DNA from: Acidobacteria bacterium Mor1
Lineage (GTDB): Bacteria; Acidobacteriota; Polarisedimenticolia; Polarisedimenticolales; Polarisedimenticolaceae
Direction: 5' to 3'
NCBI GenBank assembly: GCA_001664505.1
Contig: CP011806.1
Location: 3,473,385-3,537,384, forward strand
DNA length: 64,000 bases
Below, one piece after another: positions 40,061 through 49,800 of the stretch (the first letter of the stretch is position 1; each line of letters opens with the position of its first letter). Under the pieces are notes generated by a model, which saw only the letters and a program-made list of their open reading frames with translations, did not search any database and was not told the origin of the DNA. Both the position numbers and the translations under genes were made by a program.

Positions 40061-41212
40061 CTAGTCGGGGGTGTAACGCACCGACAGGCCAGCTCGGTTC
40101 CGATGCCGCTCCAGCGCCAACCGGACGAGCCGGTCCAGGAGTTCCCCGTAGGATACCCCGCTTGCCTCCCAGAGTTTCGCGTACATGCTGATCGAGGTGA
40201 AGCCGGGAATGGTGTTGATCTCGTTGAGATCGATGCGGCCGCTCTGCCGGTCCAGCAGGAAGTCGACCCGGGCCATCCCGCTGCCCCCCACCGCCTTGAA
40301 GGCCTCGACCGCCAGGCTCTGGAGCTCGGCGGTTTGCCCGGGATCGAGCTCGGCGGGGATGACCAGCCGGGAGCTGTCCTCGAGGTACTTGGCCCGATAG
40401 TCGTAGAAGTCCCGCTCGGGAATGATCTCGCCGGGCACCGAGGCCTCGGGGATGTCGTTGCCCAGCACGCTGATCTCGATCTCCCGGGCGTCGACCCCCT
40501 TCTCCACCAGGACCAGGCGGTCGTAGCGCAGAGCCTCGTCGATCCCGGCCCGCAGCGATTCGGCATCGGTGGCCCGGGAGATGCCCACCGACGAGCCCAT
40601 GTTGGCCGGCTTGACGAAGACCTGGTTCCCCAGGGCTTCCAGCCGCTGCAGCACCGGCTCGGGGCCGGCCTCCCACTCCGCGGCCCGGACGACCATCCAG
40701 TCGACCACCGGCAGGCCGGCGCCCCGCAGCACCGTCTTGGTCAGGTGCTTGTCCATGCAGACCGCCGAGGCGGCCACGCCGCAGCCTACATAAGGAATGC
40801 CGAAGGTCTCGAGCATGCCTTGAAGGACGCCGTCTTCGCCGGTGGGGCCGTGAACCACCGGAAAGACCACGTCGAGCTGTTCGGGCACCCGGGGTTCGAG
40901 GGCCCCGGCGGCGGAGGTCAGGCCTCCGGCCTGGGCCGGGTCGGCGGACTGGGCCGCATCGGACTGGGCGGCCGCGGCCGCGGCCGCCGAGCCGTCGTCG
41001 GTCCCGGGCAGCCGGAAGGCCGCCGAGGCGTTGAGCAGATCCAGCGCGTCGGGACGGCAAATCCAGCGCCCCTCGGGCGAGATGCCAATCGGCAGCACCT
41101 CGTAGCCCTCGAGGCCGCGGAGCCCCTCGAGCACCGAAGCCGCCGAGGCCAGGGAGACTTCGTGCTCCCCCGACCGGCCGCCGAACATAACCCCGACCCG
41201 GATTTTCGTCAT
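40061..41212 (-). CDS. ddl: D-alanine--D-alanine ligase
   Basis: ATP-grasp enzyme joining two D-Ala residues for peptidoglycan; cytosolic. 383 residues, longer than the usual 300-370. Seen: N-terminal VGVMFGGRSGEHEVSLASA, HGPTGEDG (about 121-128), ATP-grasp core (QVFVKPANMGSSVGISRA, VLVEKGVDAREIEISVLG) and metal-binding GMARVDFLLDRQSGRIDLNE-INTIPGFTSISMYAKLWEA. An Ala-rich insertion (about 71-105, SAAAAAAAQSDAAQSADPAQ) is not part of the family core. The ATG at 41212 has no ribosome-binding site, but a TACTAT -10-like box lies 6 bases upstream, hinting at a leaderless mRNA. Confidence 0.95.
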   Translation of the reverse strand: MTKIRVGVMFGGRSGEHEVSLASAASVLEGLRGLEGYEVLPIGISPEGRWICRPDALDLLNASAAFRLPGTDDGSAAAAAAAQSDAAQSADPAQAGGLTSAAGALEPRVPEQLDVVFPVVHGPTGEDGVLQGMLETFGIPYVGCGVAASAVCMDKHLTKTVLRGAGLPVVDWMVVRAAEWEAGPEPVLQRLEALGNQVFVKPANMGSSVGISRATDAESLRAGIDEALRYDRLVLVEKGVDAREIEISVLGNDIPEASVPGEIIPERDFYDYRAKYLEDSSRLVIPAELDPGQTAELQSLAVEAFKAVGGSGMARVDFLLDRQSGRIDLNEINTIPGFTSISMYAKLWEASGVSYGELLDRLVRLALERHRNRAGLSVRYTPD

Positions 41213-41409
41213 GGAGGAATAGTACAGGACCCGGCGTGTAGGAGTAGCCGTGCCGGAAGCGAGATAGCAAGGGGCGGGAACCGAGGCCGCTCCGGCACCG
41301 TAAGCACTCATGGAGACCCCGTGAGAACCATCGAGACCGGCGGACAGACCACTCATTCGGCTGCCGGTGCCGTACGGCCGAAGCTCGAAACATCGCGGTG
41401 CTCCCCAGG

Positions 41410-41448
41410 TATAGTCCGATGACCGCTATCGGATACAGATAAGGAGGG
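41410..41448 (+). promoter_or_regulatory. Candidate -10 and ribosome-binding site of the transporter operon
   Basis: TATAGT at 41410-41415 is the best -10-like box in the 241-base gap before the ABC/RND operon; no matching -35 at 17 bases. AAGGAGGGGG directly before the ATG at 41454 is a very strong ribosome-binding site. Confidence 0.4.
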
Positions 41449-41453
41449 GGAAT

Positions 41454-42389
41454 ATGGCCACCGCCGTCGAATCACGGCCATCCGCATCCATTTCGATCAA
41501 GGGTCTGTCTCACCAATACAAGGGAGGCACCCGGGCCCTGGATCAGGTCGAACTGACGTTCGGCACCGGGCTGTTCGGGCTTCTGGGCCCCAACGGCGCC
41601 GGCAAGAGTACGTTGATGCGGATCATCTGCACGCTGCTCGTGCCCACCGCCGGCACCGTCACCGTGCGGGGCCACGACGTGGTCAAGGAGCGCAAGGCCG
41701 TCCGCGAGATCCTGGGCTACCTGCCCCAGGAGTTCGGCGGCTGGCGCCTGCACAAGGTCTCCGAGGTGCTCGACACCGTCGCTCGCCTGGCCGGCGACGG
41801 CAAGGACCGCAAGGCTCGCATCGCCAAGGTCCTCGAACAGGTCGGGCTCAGCGAGGTGGCCAACCGCAAGGTCAAGAAGCTCTCGGGCGGTATGCGCCGG
41901 CGGCTGGGCGTGGCCCAGGCGCTGATTCGCGACCCCGAAGTGCTGGTCGTCGACGAGCCGACCGTCGGCCTCGACCCCCAGGAGCGGCTGCGCTTCCGCC
42001 AGCTGATGGCAGACCTGGCCAAGGACCGCACGATCCTGCTCTCGACCCACATCGTCGCCGACCTCGGCTCCGCCTGCCGCGACATCGCGTTGATCGACGC
42101 CGGCAAGCTGGCCTTCCGCGGCAGCCCTGCGGATCTGGTGACGCAATCCAGGGGCAAGGTGTTCGAGGTATCGTTCCCCGCTGCCGCCCCCGAGGAGCTG
42201 GGCTCGGGAATCGAGATCGTCTCCCGCACACGTAACGCCGAAGGCACGTCGATCCGCGCCGTGACGACCAACCCGGACAAGCTGCCCGGCAGTCCCGTAG
42301 AGGTCGACAACCCCACACTGGAAGAAGCCTACCTGGCCTTCATGGCCGCCCGCGGCCGTGTTGACGCCGCCATCTCGGAGGAGCTCTAG
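41454..42389 (+). CDS. ABC transporter ATP-binding protein
   Basis: 311 residues. Walker A GPNGAGKST (about 45-53), Q-loop LPQEFGG, signature LSGGMRRRLGVAQ (about 144), Walker B VLVVDEP (about 164-170), D-loop GLDPQERLRFR and H-loop STHIV. It is the cytosolic motor for an ABC exporter; the partner is probably the next gene (abutting, TAG then ATG), a permease with extracellular domains. The C-terminal 80 residues (VFEVSFPAAAPEELGSGIEI) are the extra domain common in ABC-2-type exporters. First gene of the six-gene transporter operon. Confidence 0.95.
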   Translation: MATAVESRPSASISIKGLSHQYKGGTRALDQVELTFGTGLFGLLGPNGAGKSTLMRIICTLLVPTAGTVTVRGHDVVKERKAVREILGYLPQEFGGWRLHKVSEVLDTVARLAGDGKDRKARIAKVLEQVGLSEVANRKVKKLSGGMRRRLGVAQALIRDPEVLVVDEPTVGLDPQERLRFRQLMADLAKDRTILLSTHIVADLGSACRDIALIDAGKLAFRGSPADLVTQSRGKVFEVSFPAAAPEELGSGIEIVSRTRNAEGTSIRAVTTNPDKLPGSPVEVDNPTLEEAYLAFMAARGRVDAAISEEL

Positions 42390-45300
42390 ATGATTCGCCC
42401 CGGCATGGTGCTGGCCATCGCGGCCGCTGAATCACGCCTGACCCGACGCCTCGTGCGCTTCTGGATCTTCCAGGTCATCGCAATGCTCGCCGCGATCGCG
42501 TTCTCGGCCTACTACTCGGTGCTGCACCGGCAGTTCTCGTGGTTCTCGGGAACCATCGGCATGCTCAACCCCCGCTACCTGATCGGGTTCGTCGGGATCT
42601 ACTATCTCGTGCTCTTCCTCATCGGCCTGATTTTCCTCGGCTTCGACATACGTGCCCGGGATACACGCGAGCGGATGGACGAGGTGCTCGACTCATTGCC
42701 GATGACCAACGCCGAGCTGATGTGCGGCCGTTTTCTCGGCATTCTCTGGATGTCCTGGATTCCGGTCGTTCTCGCGGCCCTGATCATGTGGACCATCACC
42801 GCCATCGCCGGCAGCCCGGCGCAGCCGGTGTCCCTGATCAGCTTCGTCTTCATCCTCGCCATTCCGGCTTACACCCTGGCCCTCGGCCTGGTGTTCTTCC
42901 TGACCATGCTGGTCAAGCACCGGTTGGTCGCGGCGATCCTTTCGATCCTCATCGTCGGGGCCTTTGTCGTCAGCGGTTTCTACTTCGCGCCGATCTACGT
43001 GCTGCCGTTGCTGGACGTGACCGGCGGCTTCACCGTGCCCAACCCGTCGGACCTGGTGCCGACCCTGCTCGACGGGCGCACGATCGTGCAGCGGGTAGGC
43101 GCGATTCTCGCGGGCCTCGGCATGCTCTGGCTTGCCATCGGCCTGCATCCCCGGCGCGACGATTCGAACCGCGCGCTGACCTTCGGCCTCGGCGGCCTAA
43201 TGCTCGCCGTCGGCATCGGCCTCTGCGCGATGCAGGTCTGGCAGGCCAAAGGCATCATCGAGACCCGCAAGCAACTGGCCGATGTCCATCGTGCGCGGGC
43301 TGAAGAACCCGCGCCGGATGTGCAACGGATCACCGGGCGGGTCGACATCGGCAAGAGCGGTCTCGAGCTGAATCTCGCGATGACCGTGGCGGCGCCGGCC
43401 GAGTCCACACTGGACTCGGCACTCTTTTCGCTGAACCCGGGTATCGCCGTCGAGTCGATCTCTGCCGATGGGCAGAATCTAGGCTTCACCCACGACCAGG
43501 GGTTGCTCGAGGTCGAACTGCCCCGGAGCCTCTCCGGCGATGCGACATTGACCCTCGACATTGCGGCAGCCGGATATCCGCAGACCGAGTTCGCCTATCT
43601 CGACGGCGTGATCGAGCCGCTTGATGTCGACGTCAAGGATGCCAACCTGTTCCTGCTCGGATTCGAAACCCACTACCTGAACAAGTACTACGCGGCGCTG
43701 ATGCCCGGCGCGGTCTGGTTCCCGCGCAGCGGGCCCGCCACCGGTTCGCGGCAAGACTTCTTCGAGTTGGACCTCGAAGTCGGAGCCCCCGACGGCTGGT
43801 TGGTCGCCGGCCCCGGCAAGCGACAGGATGCGGGCAACGGTTTCCGCTTCGCGCCGCGCAGTCCGGTTCCCGAGTTCGCCCTGATGGCGGCGAAGTTCGC
43901 CGACCGCTCGATCGAGATCGACGGTGTGGAACTCGAACTTCTGGTGAGCCCCTCCCATGTGCGGAACCTCGATGTCTTCGAAGAGGCGGTCCCCCGCATC
44001 GAGGAGTGGGTCAGCAGCCGGCTGCAGGAAGCCGCCGACCACGGCGTCGCCTATCCCTACGACGGTTTGACCGTCGTCGAGGTCCCCAACGGCCTGCGCG
44101 GCTACGGAGGTGGCTGGCGGCACGAGTCGACGCTCGCCCAGCCGGGCATGATCCTGATGCGCGAGAGCGGATTCCCCACAGCCCGGTTCGACGTGGCCTT
44201 CGAGGAGGACCAAACCGAATCGATGGAAGACGATGACGGCGGTGTGCCCCAGGCACAGCTCGACGCGCTGCTGCGCTTCTTCGAGAACGACTTCAGTGGC
44301 GGCAACCCCTTCGTCGCGGCCTCCAAGAACTTCTTCTCCTACCAGACCGCAGGCACCGGCGAGTTCGGCCTCCCGATGAACTTCGTGCTGGACGACGTGT
44401 CGACCAAGCTCGTGACCGATCGGCAGGGCTACTTCTCGGTGCACCACTTCGGTGCCGAGATCGGACAGGTCGTGGGTGAGACGATTACCCGCGTCTTCGC
44501 CAATGACGAATCGGCGACCGACGCCATGATCGGAGCGGTCACCGCCCGCAGCGAGGTCTGGGACTCGACGTTGAACGTCAGCCTGGTCGACCTCGATCCC
44601 TGGGAGTCGCCGAAGCGCTCGCTGGACGTGCTGACCCTCAAGGGAGGCGCCATGGCGGACTCGCTGCTCGACGAACTCGGCCCGGCTCAGGTCGGGGAGC
44701 TGCTGGGTGCGCTACGCGAGCGCTATCCCGGCGACGTGTTCGAAGCGGACGACCTGGTCGCCGTTGGAGCGGAGATCGGCGTCGACATGCAGAGCTGGGT
44801 CGACGTCTGGCTCAACCAGACCCAGATCCCCGGCTTCACCCAGGGTACCGCGCGCTACATGCGGCTGGAAGATTCCGAGGACGGATCCCCCCGCTACCAG
44901 GTGCTCGTTCGCGTGCAAAACGACGAACCGATCGCGGGCCTGGTGAAGATCGACTATCGCATCGGCAAGGAGGACGACCAGGACCGCCCCCGTCAATCCT
45001 CGGATCCGGTCCGCATCGACGGCCTGGGAGCGGTCGAGATCGGCATCGTCGCCTCGGAGCCGATCCACAGCGTCCGGGTCGACCCCTACCTCTCACTCAA
45101 CCGGGAGCCGTTCCAGGTCAATCTCCCGTCCCTCGACGAGGAGAAGCTGGTAGACGCCGAGCCGGTGCTCGGGTTCCGGATCGTGGAACGGGACGCCGAT
45201 GACTCCGGCATCATCGTGGTGGACGACCTCGACGAAGGCTTCCGTGTGGTCGACGAACAGGGCACCAGCTTGCTGCGGGTCGGCGGCAAGCGTTCCACCG

Positions 45301-45746
45301 ACGTCGAGCTCGATCAGGGCTTGCCGGTTGCCCAGGCAGGTCAGACTCCGTCGGAATGGTCCCGCCGCGTATCCCGCACTTCGTGGGGCCGCTACCGGCA
45401 CACGACGGCACTGATCGGCAAGGGTTCAGGCAACAAGTTCGCCGTGTTCGAGGGGGATATCCCCAACGCCGGCCCGTGGGAGTTGCAAATCCACCTCCCC
45501 TCCGCACGCAATCCGAAGCGGCGCGGCGCATGGTCGCTGGTCGTCGAAGACAGTTCAGGAACGCGGGATGTCGATTTCGATGCCGCCGCAGGTGACGACG
45601 GCTGGAACTCCCTCGGCATCCACGAGCTCGCGGGCGGATCGGTGAAGGTGCGCCTGTCGAACGCCAATGAAGGTGGCCGCTATGTCGCCGCCGACGCAAT
45701 CCGCTGGATCCCCCAGACCAGCGGAGCCGGAAAGGACCGTAGCTGA
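42390..45746 (+). CDS. ABC-2-type permease fused to degenerate M1 peptidase and golvesin-like domain
   Basis: 1118 residues. Six or more membrane helices in the first ~290 residues (FWIFQVIAMLAAIAFSAYYS, YLIGFVGIYYLVLFLIGLIF, ILWMSWIPVVLAALIMWTIT, IPAYTLALGLVFFLTMLVKH, LVAAILSILIVGAFVVSGFY and others). Then a periplasmic region (about 320-850) related to M1 aminopeptidases (LDVFEEAVPRIEEWVSSRLQ, YPYDGLTVVEVPNGLRGYGG, STLAQPGMILMRESGFP) in which no HExxH zinc motif occurs (HHFGAEIG takes its place). A C-terminal golvesin/xly carbohydrate-binding-like domain (about 985-1110, ending YVAADAIRWIP) follows. M1-fused ABC permeases are known; this one is probably non-catalytic. Abuts the ATPase gene; its stop overlaps the adaptor ATG (TGATG). 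Confidence 0.85.
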   Translation: MIRPGMVLAIAAAESRLTRRLVRFWIFQVIAMLAAIAFSAYYSVLHRQFSWFSGTIGMLNPRYLIGFVGIYYLVLFLIGLIFLGFDIRARDTRERMDEVLDSLPMTNAELMCGRFLGILWMSWIPVVLAALIMWTITAIAGSPAQPVSLISFVFILAIPAYTLALGLVFFLTMLVKHRLVAAILSILIVGAFVVSGFYFAPIYVLPLLDVTGGFTVPNPSDLVPTLLDGRTIVQRVGAILAGLGMLWLAIGLHPRRDDSNRALTFGLGGLMLAVGIGLCAMQVWQAKGIIETRKQLADVHRARAEEPAPDVQRITGRVDIGKSGLELNLAMTVAAPAESTLDSALFSLNPGIAVESISADGQNLGFTHDQGLLEVELPRSLSGDATLTLDIAAAGYPQTEFAYLDGVIEPLDVDVKDANLFLLGFETHYLNKYYAALMPGAVWFPRSGPATGSRQDFFELDLEVGAPDGWLVAGPGKRQDAGNGFRFAPRSPVPEFALMAAKFADRSIEIDGVELELLVSPSHVRNLDVFEEAVPRIEEWVSSRLQEAADHGVAYPYDGLTVVEVPNGLRGYGGGWRHESTLAQPGMILMRESGFPTARFDVAFEEDQTESMEDDDGGVPQAQLDALLRFFENDFSGGNPFVAASKNFFSYQTAGTGEFGLPMNFVLDDVSTKLVTDRQGYFSVHHFGAEIGQVVGETITRVFANDESATDAMIGAVTARSEVWDSTLNVSLVDLDPWESPKRSLDVLTLKGGAMADSLLDELGPAQVGELLGALRERYPGDVFEADDLVAVGAEIGVDMQSWVDVWLNQTQIPGFTQGTARYMRLEDSEDGSPRYQVLVRVQNDEPIAGLVKIDYRIGKEDDQDRPRQSSDPVRIDGLGAVEIGIVASEPIHSVRVDPYLSLNREPFQVNLPSLDEEKLVDAEPVLGFRIVERDADDSGIIVVDDLDEGFRVVDEQGTSLLRVGGKRSTDVELDQGLPVAQAGQTPSEWSRRVSRTSWGRYRHTTALIGKGSGNKFAVFEGDIPNAGPWELQIHLPSARNPKRRGAWSLVVEDSSGTRDVDFDAAAGDDGWNSLGIHELAGGSVKVRLSNANEGGRYVAADAIRWIPQTSGAGKDRS

Positions 45747-46852
45747 TGCTCTGCTCTGTCAACGACCGCACTCGGCGGAGAACCTGGTTCGGGTGCGCGG
45801 CTCTGATCGCATTGGCTCTGGTCGGGGCCGGCTGTACGCCGCCCCCTGCCGAGGGGGAGATCGAGTTCAGCCCCGAGGTGTTCGTCGAGACCATCGGCAC
45901 CGGGGATGTCGAGGATCGGATCGTGTGCACCGGCACCCTCCGATCCCCCGAGACCTCCTCGCTTCGGGCCGATACGGCCGGCGCCCTGGCGATCGGTAGC
46001 GACTCGGCGGGCCGGCGCCTGGCCGAGGGATCGCGGGTTGAAGCCGGCCAGGTCATCGCCGAGATCACCGGCGAGGAGGTTCGGCTCGCGGCACGCACCG
46101 ACGCGACCCGGGAGCGCTACGAAACCTCCAAACGGGACTACGACTCGACCCGCAGCCTGCACGCCGACGGGTTGGTCAGTGATGCGGAACTGGCGTCCGC
46201 CGAGGCCAACGTCGCCGAGGCACGGGTCGAGTTGGAGCGTAGCCGTTTGACCGAAACCCGCTCGAAACTGACCACCCCGATCTCCGGCGTCATCATCTCG
46301 CTGGCTCGAGATGACCGGGGACGCCCGCTGCCCAACGGACAGCTGGTCGCCCAGGGCCAGGTCGTCGCGGAGATCGCACCGACCTCGCGCCTCATCGCCG
46401 ACGTCGACGTGGTCGGCCCCGACGTCGCCCGGATCACCCCGGGCCTGACAGCCCGCGTGCGGCATCACGCATGGGATGACGAGCGCTTCACCGGCCGCGT
46501 CAGCCGGCTGGCGCCGACCCTGGATCCGACCACGCGCACCCTGCGTGCCGAGGTCACGGTGAACAACGGGGGCGGCAAGCTTCGGCCCGGCATGTTCGTC
46601 GAAGCCACGGTGGTCGCCGAGAGACGCGAAGGGGTCGTCGTCGCGCCCCGACAAGCGGTGACCGAACGGCAGGGCCGCAAGGTGGTGTTCGTCATCCGCG
46701 GTCAGCGGGTCGAGAAGCGCGAGATCGCCCTCGGGCTCGGTGACGACGAGATCGTCGAGGTGCGCTCGGGTCTGGAAGCCGGAGAGCGGGTAGTGATTCG
46801 CGGCCTCGAGACCTTGACCGACAACAACAAAGTCAACGTGTCGGGAGACTGA
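45746..46852 (+). CDS. RND efflux adaptor lipoprotein (membrane-fusion protein)
   Basis: 368 residues. Lipoprotein signal ending LVGAGC (Cys30), then the adaptor architecture: beta-barrel strand IETIGTGDVEDRIVCTGTLR-like start, a biotinyl-lipoyl half (LAEGSRVEAGQVIAEITGEE), a coiled-coil hairpin (about 118-165, ESAEANVAEARVELERSR-type), second lipoyl half (LTTPISGVIISLARDDRG) and membrane-proximal domain (VVIRGLETLTDNNKVNV). It bridges an inner-membrane pump to an outer-membrane channel. It overlaps the permease gene (TGATG) and precedes the RND gene by 1 base. No outer-membrane TolC-type gene is in the window. Confidence 0.93.
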   Translation: MLCSVNDRTRRRTWFGCAALIALALVGAGCTPPPAEGEIEFSPEVFVETIGTGDVEDRIVCTGTLRSPETSSLRADTAGALAIGSDSAGRRLAEGSRVEAGQVIAEITGEEVRLAARTDATRERYETSKRDYDSTRSLHADGLVSDAELASAEANVAEARVELERSRLTETRSKLTTPISGVIISLARDDRGRPLPNGQLVAQGQVVAEIAPTSRLIADVDVVGPDVARITPGLTARVRHHAWDDERFTGRVSRLAPTLDPTTRTLRAEVTVNNGGGKLRPGMFVEATVVAERREGVVVAPRQAVTERQGRKVVFVIRGQRVEKREIALGLGDDEIVEVRSGLEAGERVVIRGLETLTDNNKVNVSGD

Positions 46853-46853
46853 G

Positions 46854-49800
46854 GTGGAATCGCTCGCGCGCCTGGCGACCCGCAGGCCGGTCGCCGTCGC
46901 GGTCATGGCCGCCACCCTGGTGATCCTCGGCTGGATCGCCTGGGGCAAGCTTCCGCTGGACATGCTCCCCGACCTGCAGTCGCCGACCGTCGTGGTCTCG
47001 GTGCGCTCGGGCGACCGCCCGCCCACGGAGATGGAACGGATCTACGGCGAGCAGATCGAACAACGGCTGTTCGCCGTCGGCGGCATTCGCGAGATTTCCC
47101 AGGTCGCGCGCACCGGACGCATCGTGGCCACGGTGGTGTTCTCCTGGGGCACCGACATGGATTTCGCGCTGGTCGAGGTGGAGAAGGCCGCCGGCCCGAT
47201 CCGCTCCGACCCCGACGTGGAAGACGTGTTGGTGCGGCGTTTCGACCCGCGTCAGGCGCCGGTACGAACCCTGGGACTGGTGGCCGAACCCGATGGACCC
47301 TCCCTCTCGGAGTTGCGGCGCGTGGCCGACCGTCAGGTCGCCACGGCCCTCGAACGTCTCGAAGGGGTAGCGGAAGCACGGGTCACCGGCGGCCGCGAGG
47401 AAGAGGTACGGGTCGAGGTCGACCCGTACAAACTCGAGTCCTTCGATCTCACCCTTTCGACCGTCGAGTCCCGCCTGTCCGCCGCGAACGTGGACATCAA
47501 CGCGGGCACCCTGGAAGACGGCGGCAAGGTCTACCTGGTCCGGGGTCTCGCACGCTACCGCACGCCCGAGGATATCGCCGACGTCGTGCTGCGCTACGGC
47601 GGCGATGGAGACGAGCGCTCGGCGATCCGGGTCGGCGACGTCGCCCGGGTGAGGCTGACCGACGCCGAGATCTCGCACCTGGTTCGTGTGGACGGCGGCG
47701 AGGGGGTCGGGCTCGCTGTCTACAAGGAGGCGGGGAGTAACACCGTGGCCGTGTCCCGGGCAGTCAGCGAAGCGCTGGAAGGCATCGCCGACGATCTACC
47801 CGGAATTCGCATCGTCGAGGTGGTCGACGACGCGGCGTTGGTCGAAGACTCCATCGCCGACGTCAAGGAAGCGGCGCTCATCGGCGTGGCTCTGGCCATG
47901 CTGGTCCTGGTGTTGTTCCTGCGTTCGCCCGGGCCCACCGCGATCGTCGCGACGGCGGTCCCGGTATCGCTGCTCACGACCCTGTTCCTGATGAACTTCG
48001 GCGATCGCAGCCTCAACATCATGACCCTCGGAGGGCTCGCCCTGGGCGCAGGCATGTTGGTGGACAACGCCATCGTCGTCGTCGAGAGTATCTTCCGCCG
48101 TCGGTCGGAGGGGTTGGACCTGGCCGAGGCGTCGGCCCGGGGAACCGCCGACGTGGCCGGCGCCATCGTCGCCAGCACCATGACCACCTGTGCCGTGTTC
48201 CTGCCGGTGGTCTTCGTCAAGGGCCTGGCGGCTCGGCTGATCGCCGGACTGTCCTTCACCGTGGTTGTCTCGCTCCTGGCGTCGCTGTTCGTCGCCATCT
48301 TCCTGATTCCGGCGTTGGCGAGTTGGCTCTTGCCCCGCGGACGCACCCGGGAGGCCGACCCGGGCGTCGGCAGAACCGAGAAACTCGTCGCCGTGCTCCT
48401 GAAGCAGCCGCTGCTGGTCAGCATCGCGGCGGTGTTGCTGGCAGGAAGCGCGGTCTGGTCCCTGTCGACCCTCGGTAGCGAACTGCTGCCCCCTTCGGAT
48501 CCCCGGCAGTTCTCGGTGAGAATGGTCGGTCCGGCAGGCCAGCGGGTCGAATCGACCGCCCAGGCGGTATCCACCGTCGAGCAGGTTCTGCGAGTCGCCG
48601 CGGGAGACCACCTCGAGGCGATGCTCTCGGAGGTGGGACGCATCCCGGAGGACGACCGCACGATCCGCGATGAGCAGACCGAGGAGAACACCGCGCGGAT
48701 CCTGGTGCGTCTGGCTGCCGGCGGACCGAGCGGGACCGCCATCGTCGAACGGGTGGCGCCGGTCGTCGCCGAGATGAGCGGTATCGAGGCCTCCTGGGAG
48801 GTCGGCGCGTCGGCGTTGTCCCAGGCGTTGGGCACCAGCGGCCCACCGATCGAGATCGAGATCGCCGGCCAGTCGCTGGAAAACCTCCGAAGCGGGGCGG
48901 CCGAGGTGCGGCAGGCACTGGCCGAGCGCGCTCAACTCTGGAACGTGCGTTCATCCTTCGAAGGCGGACCGCCGGAATTGCGGGTCCGCCTGGAGCAGAC
49001 CCTCGCCGACGGCCTCGGCATCGACATCGCGGCGGTCGGCGCCGCGATCGAGTCTTCGCTGGACGGACGCAAGGTCACCACCCTCGCGCTGGGCGACGAG
49101 GAGCGGGACGTGATGCTGCGCCTGCCGGGCGTTCGAATGGATGAGCTGCACCGGATTCCGATGACCACCAGCTCCGGCGCCCGTCTGGCCGTGGGCGACG
49201 TCGCGGTATTCGAGCACCACGAAGGCGCCCGGGAGGTCTTTCGGCGGGACCAACGCCGCATCGCCCTGGTGACGGCGCGCATTGCTCCCGGATACGAATA
49301 CCCCGAGGCCATGGCCGCGGCCCGGGAGGTACTCGCCGAGGTCGGCCTGCCGGGGATGCGCGCCGAGCTCACCGGTGAGGAAGAAGAACGGATCAAGACC
49401 TTCGGAGAACTGCAACTCGCCGGCATCCTGGCCATCGTCCTGTTGTTCATGGTGCTGGCCGGCACCTTCGAGTCGTTGATTCATCCGCTGACCGTGGTCA
49501 TGTCGGTTCCGCTGGCCTCGATCGGCGTCGCCGCCGTCCTCGTGCCCCGGGGATACCCCATCGGCGTGATGGAAGCGCTGGGCTTGATCGTGCTGGCCGG
49601 TGTCGCCGTCAACGACGCGATCCTGCTGGTCGGAACTGCCCGGCGATTGATGGGCGAGGGGCTCGAGCGGAATGCCGCCCTCGCCCGGGCCGCCGCGCTG
49701 CGGCTGCGCCCCATCCTGATGACCACGGCGACCACCGCGTTGGCCCTGATCCCCCTGGCCGTCGGCGCCAGTGAATCGGCACGGCTGCGTAGCCCGCTGG

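Noticed and set aside
39009-41393. 794-codon frame joining ddl region and protease
   Set aside because: The upper part is an out-of-frame reading of ddl; the protease proper starts at the TTG at 39971 with a signal peptide.
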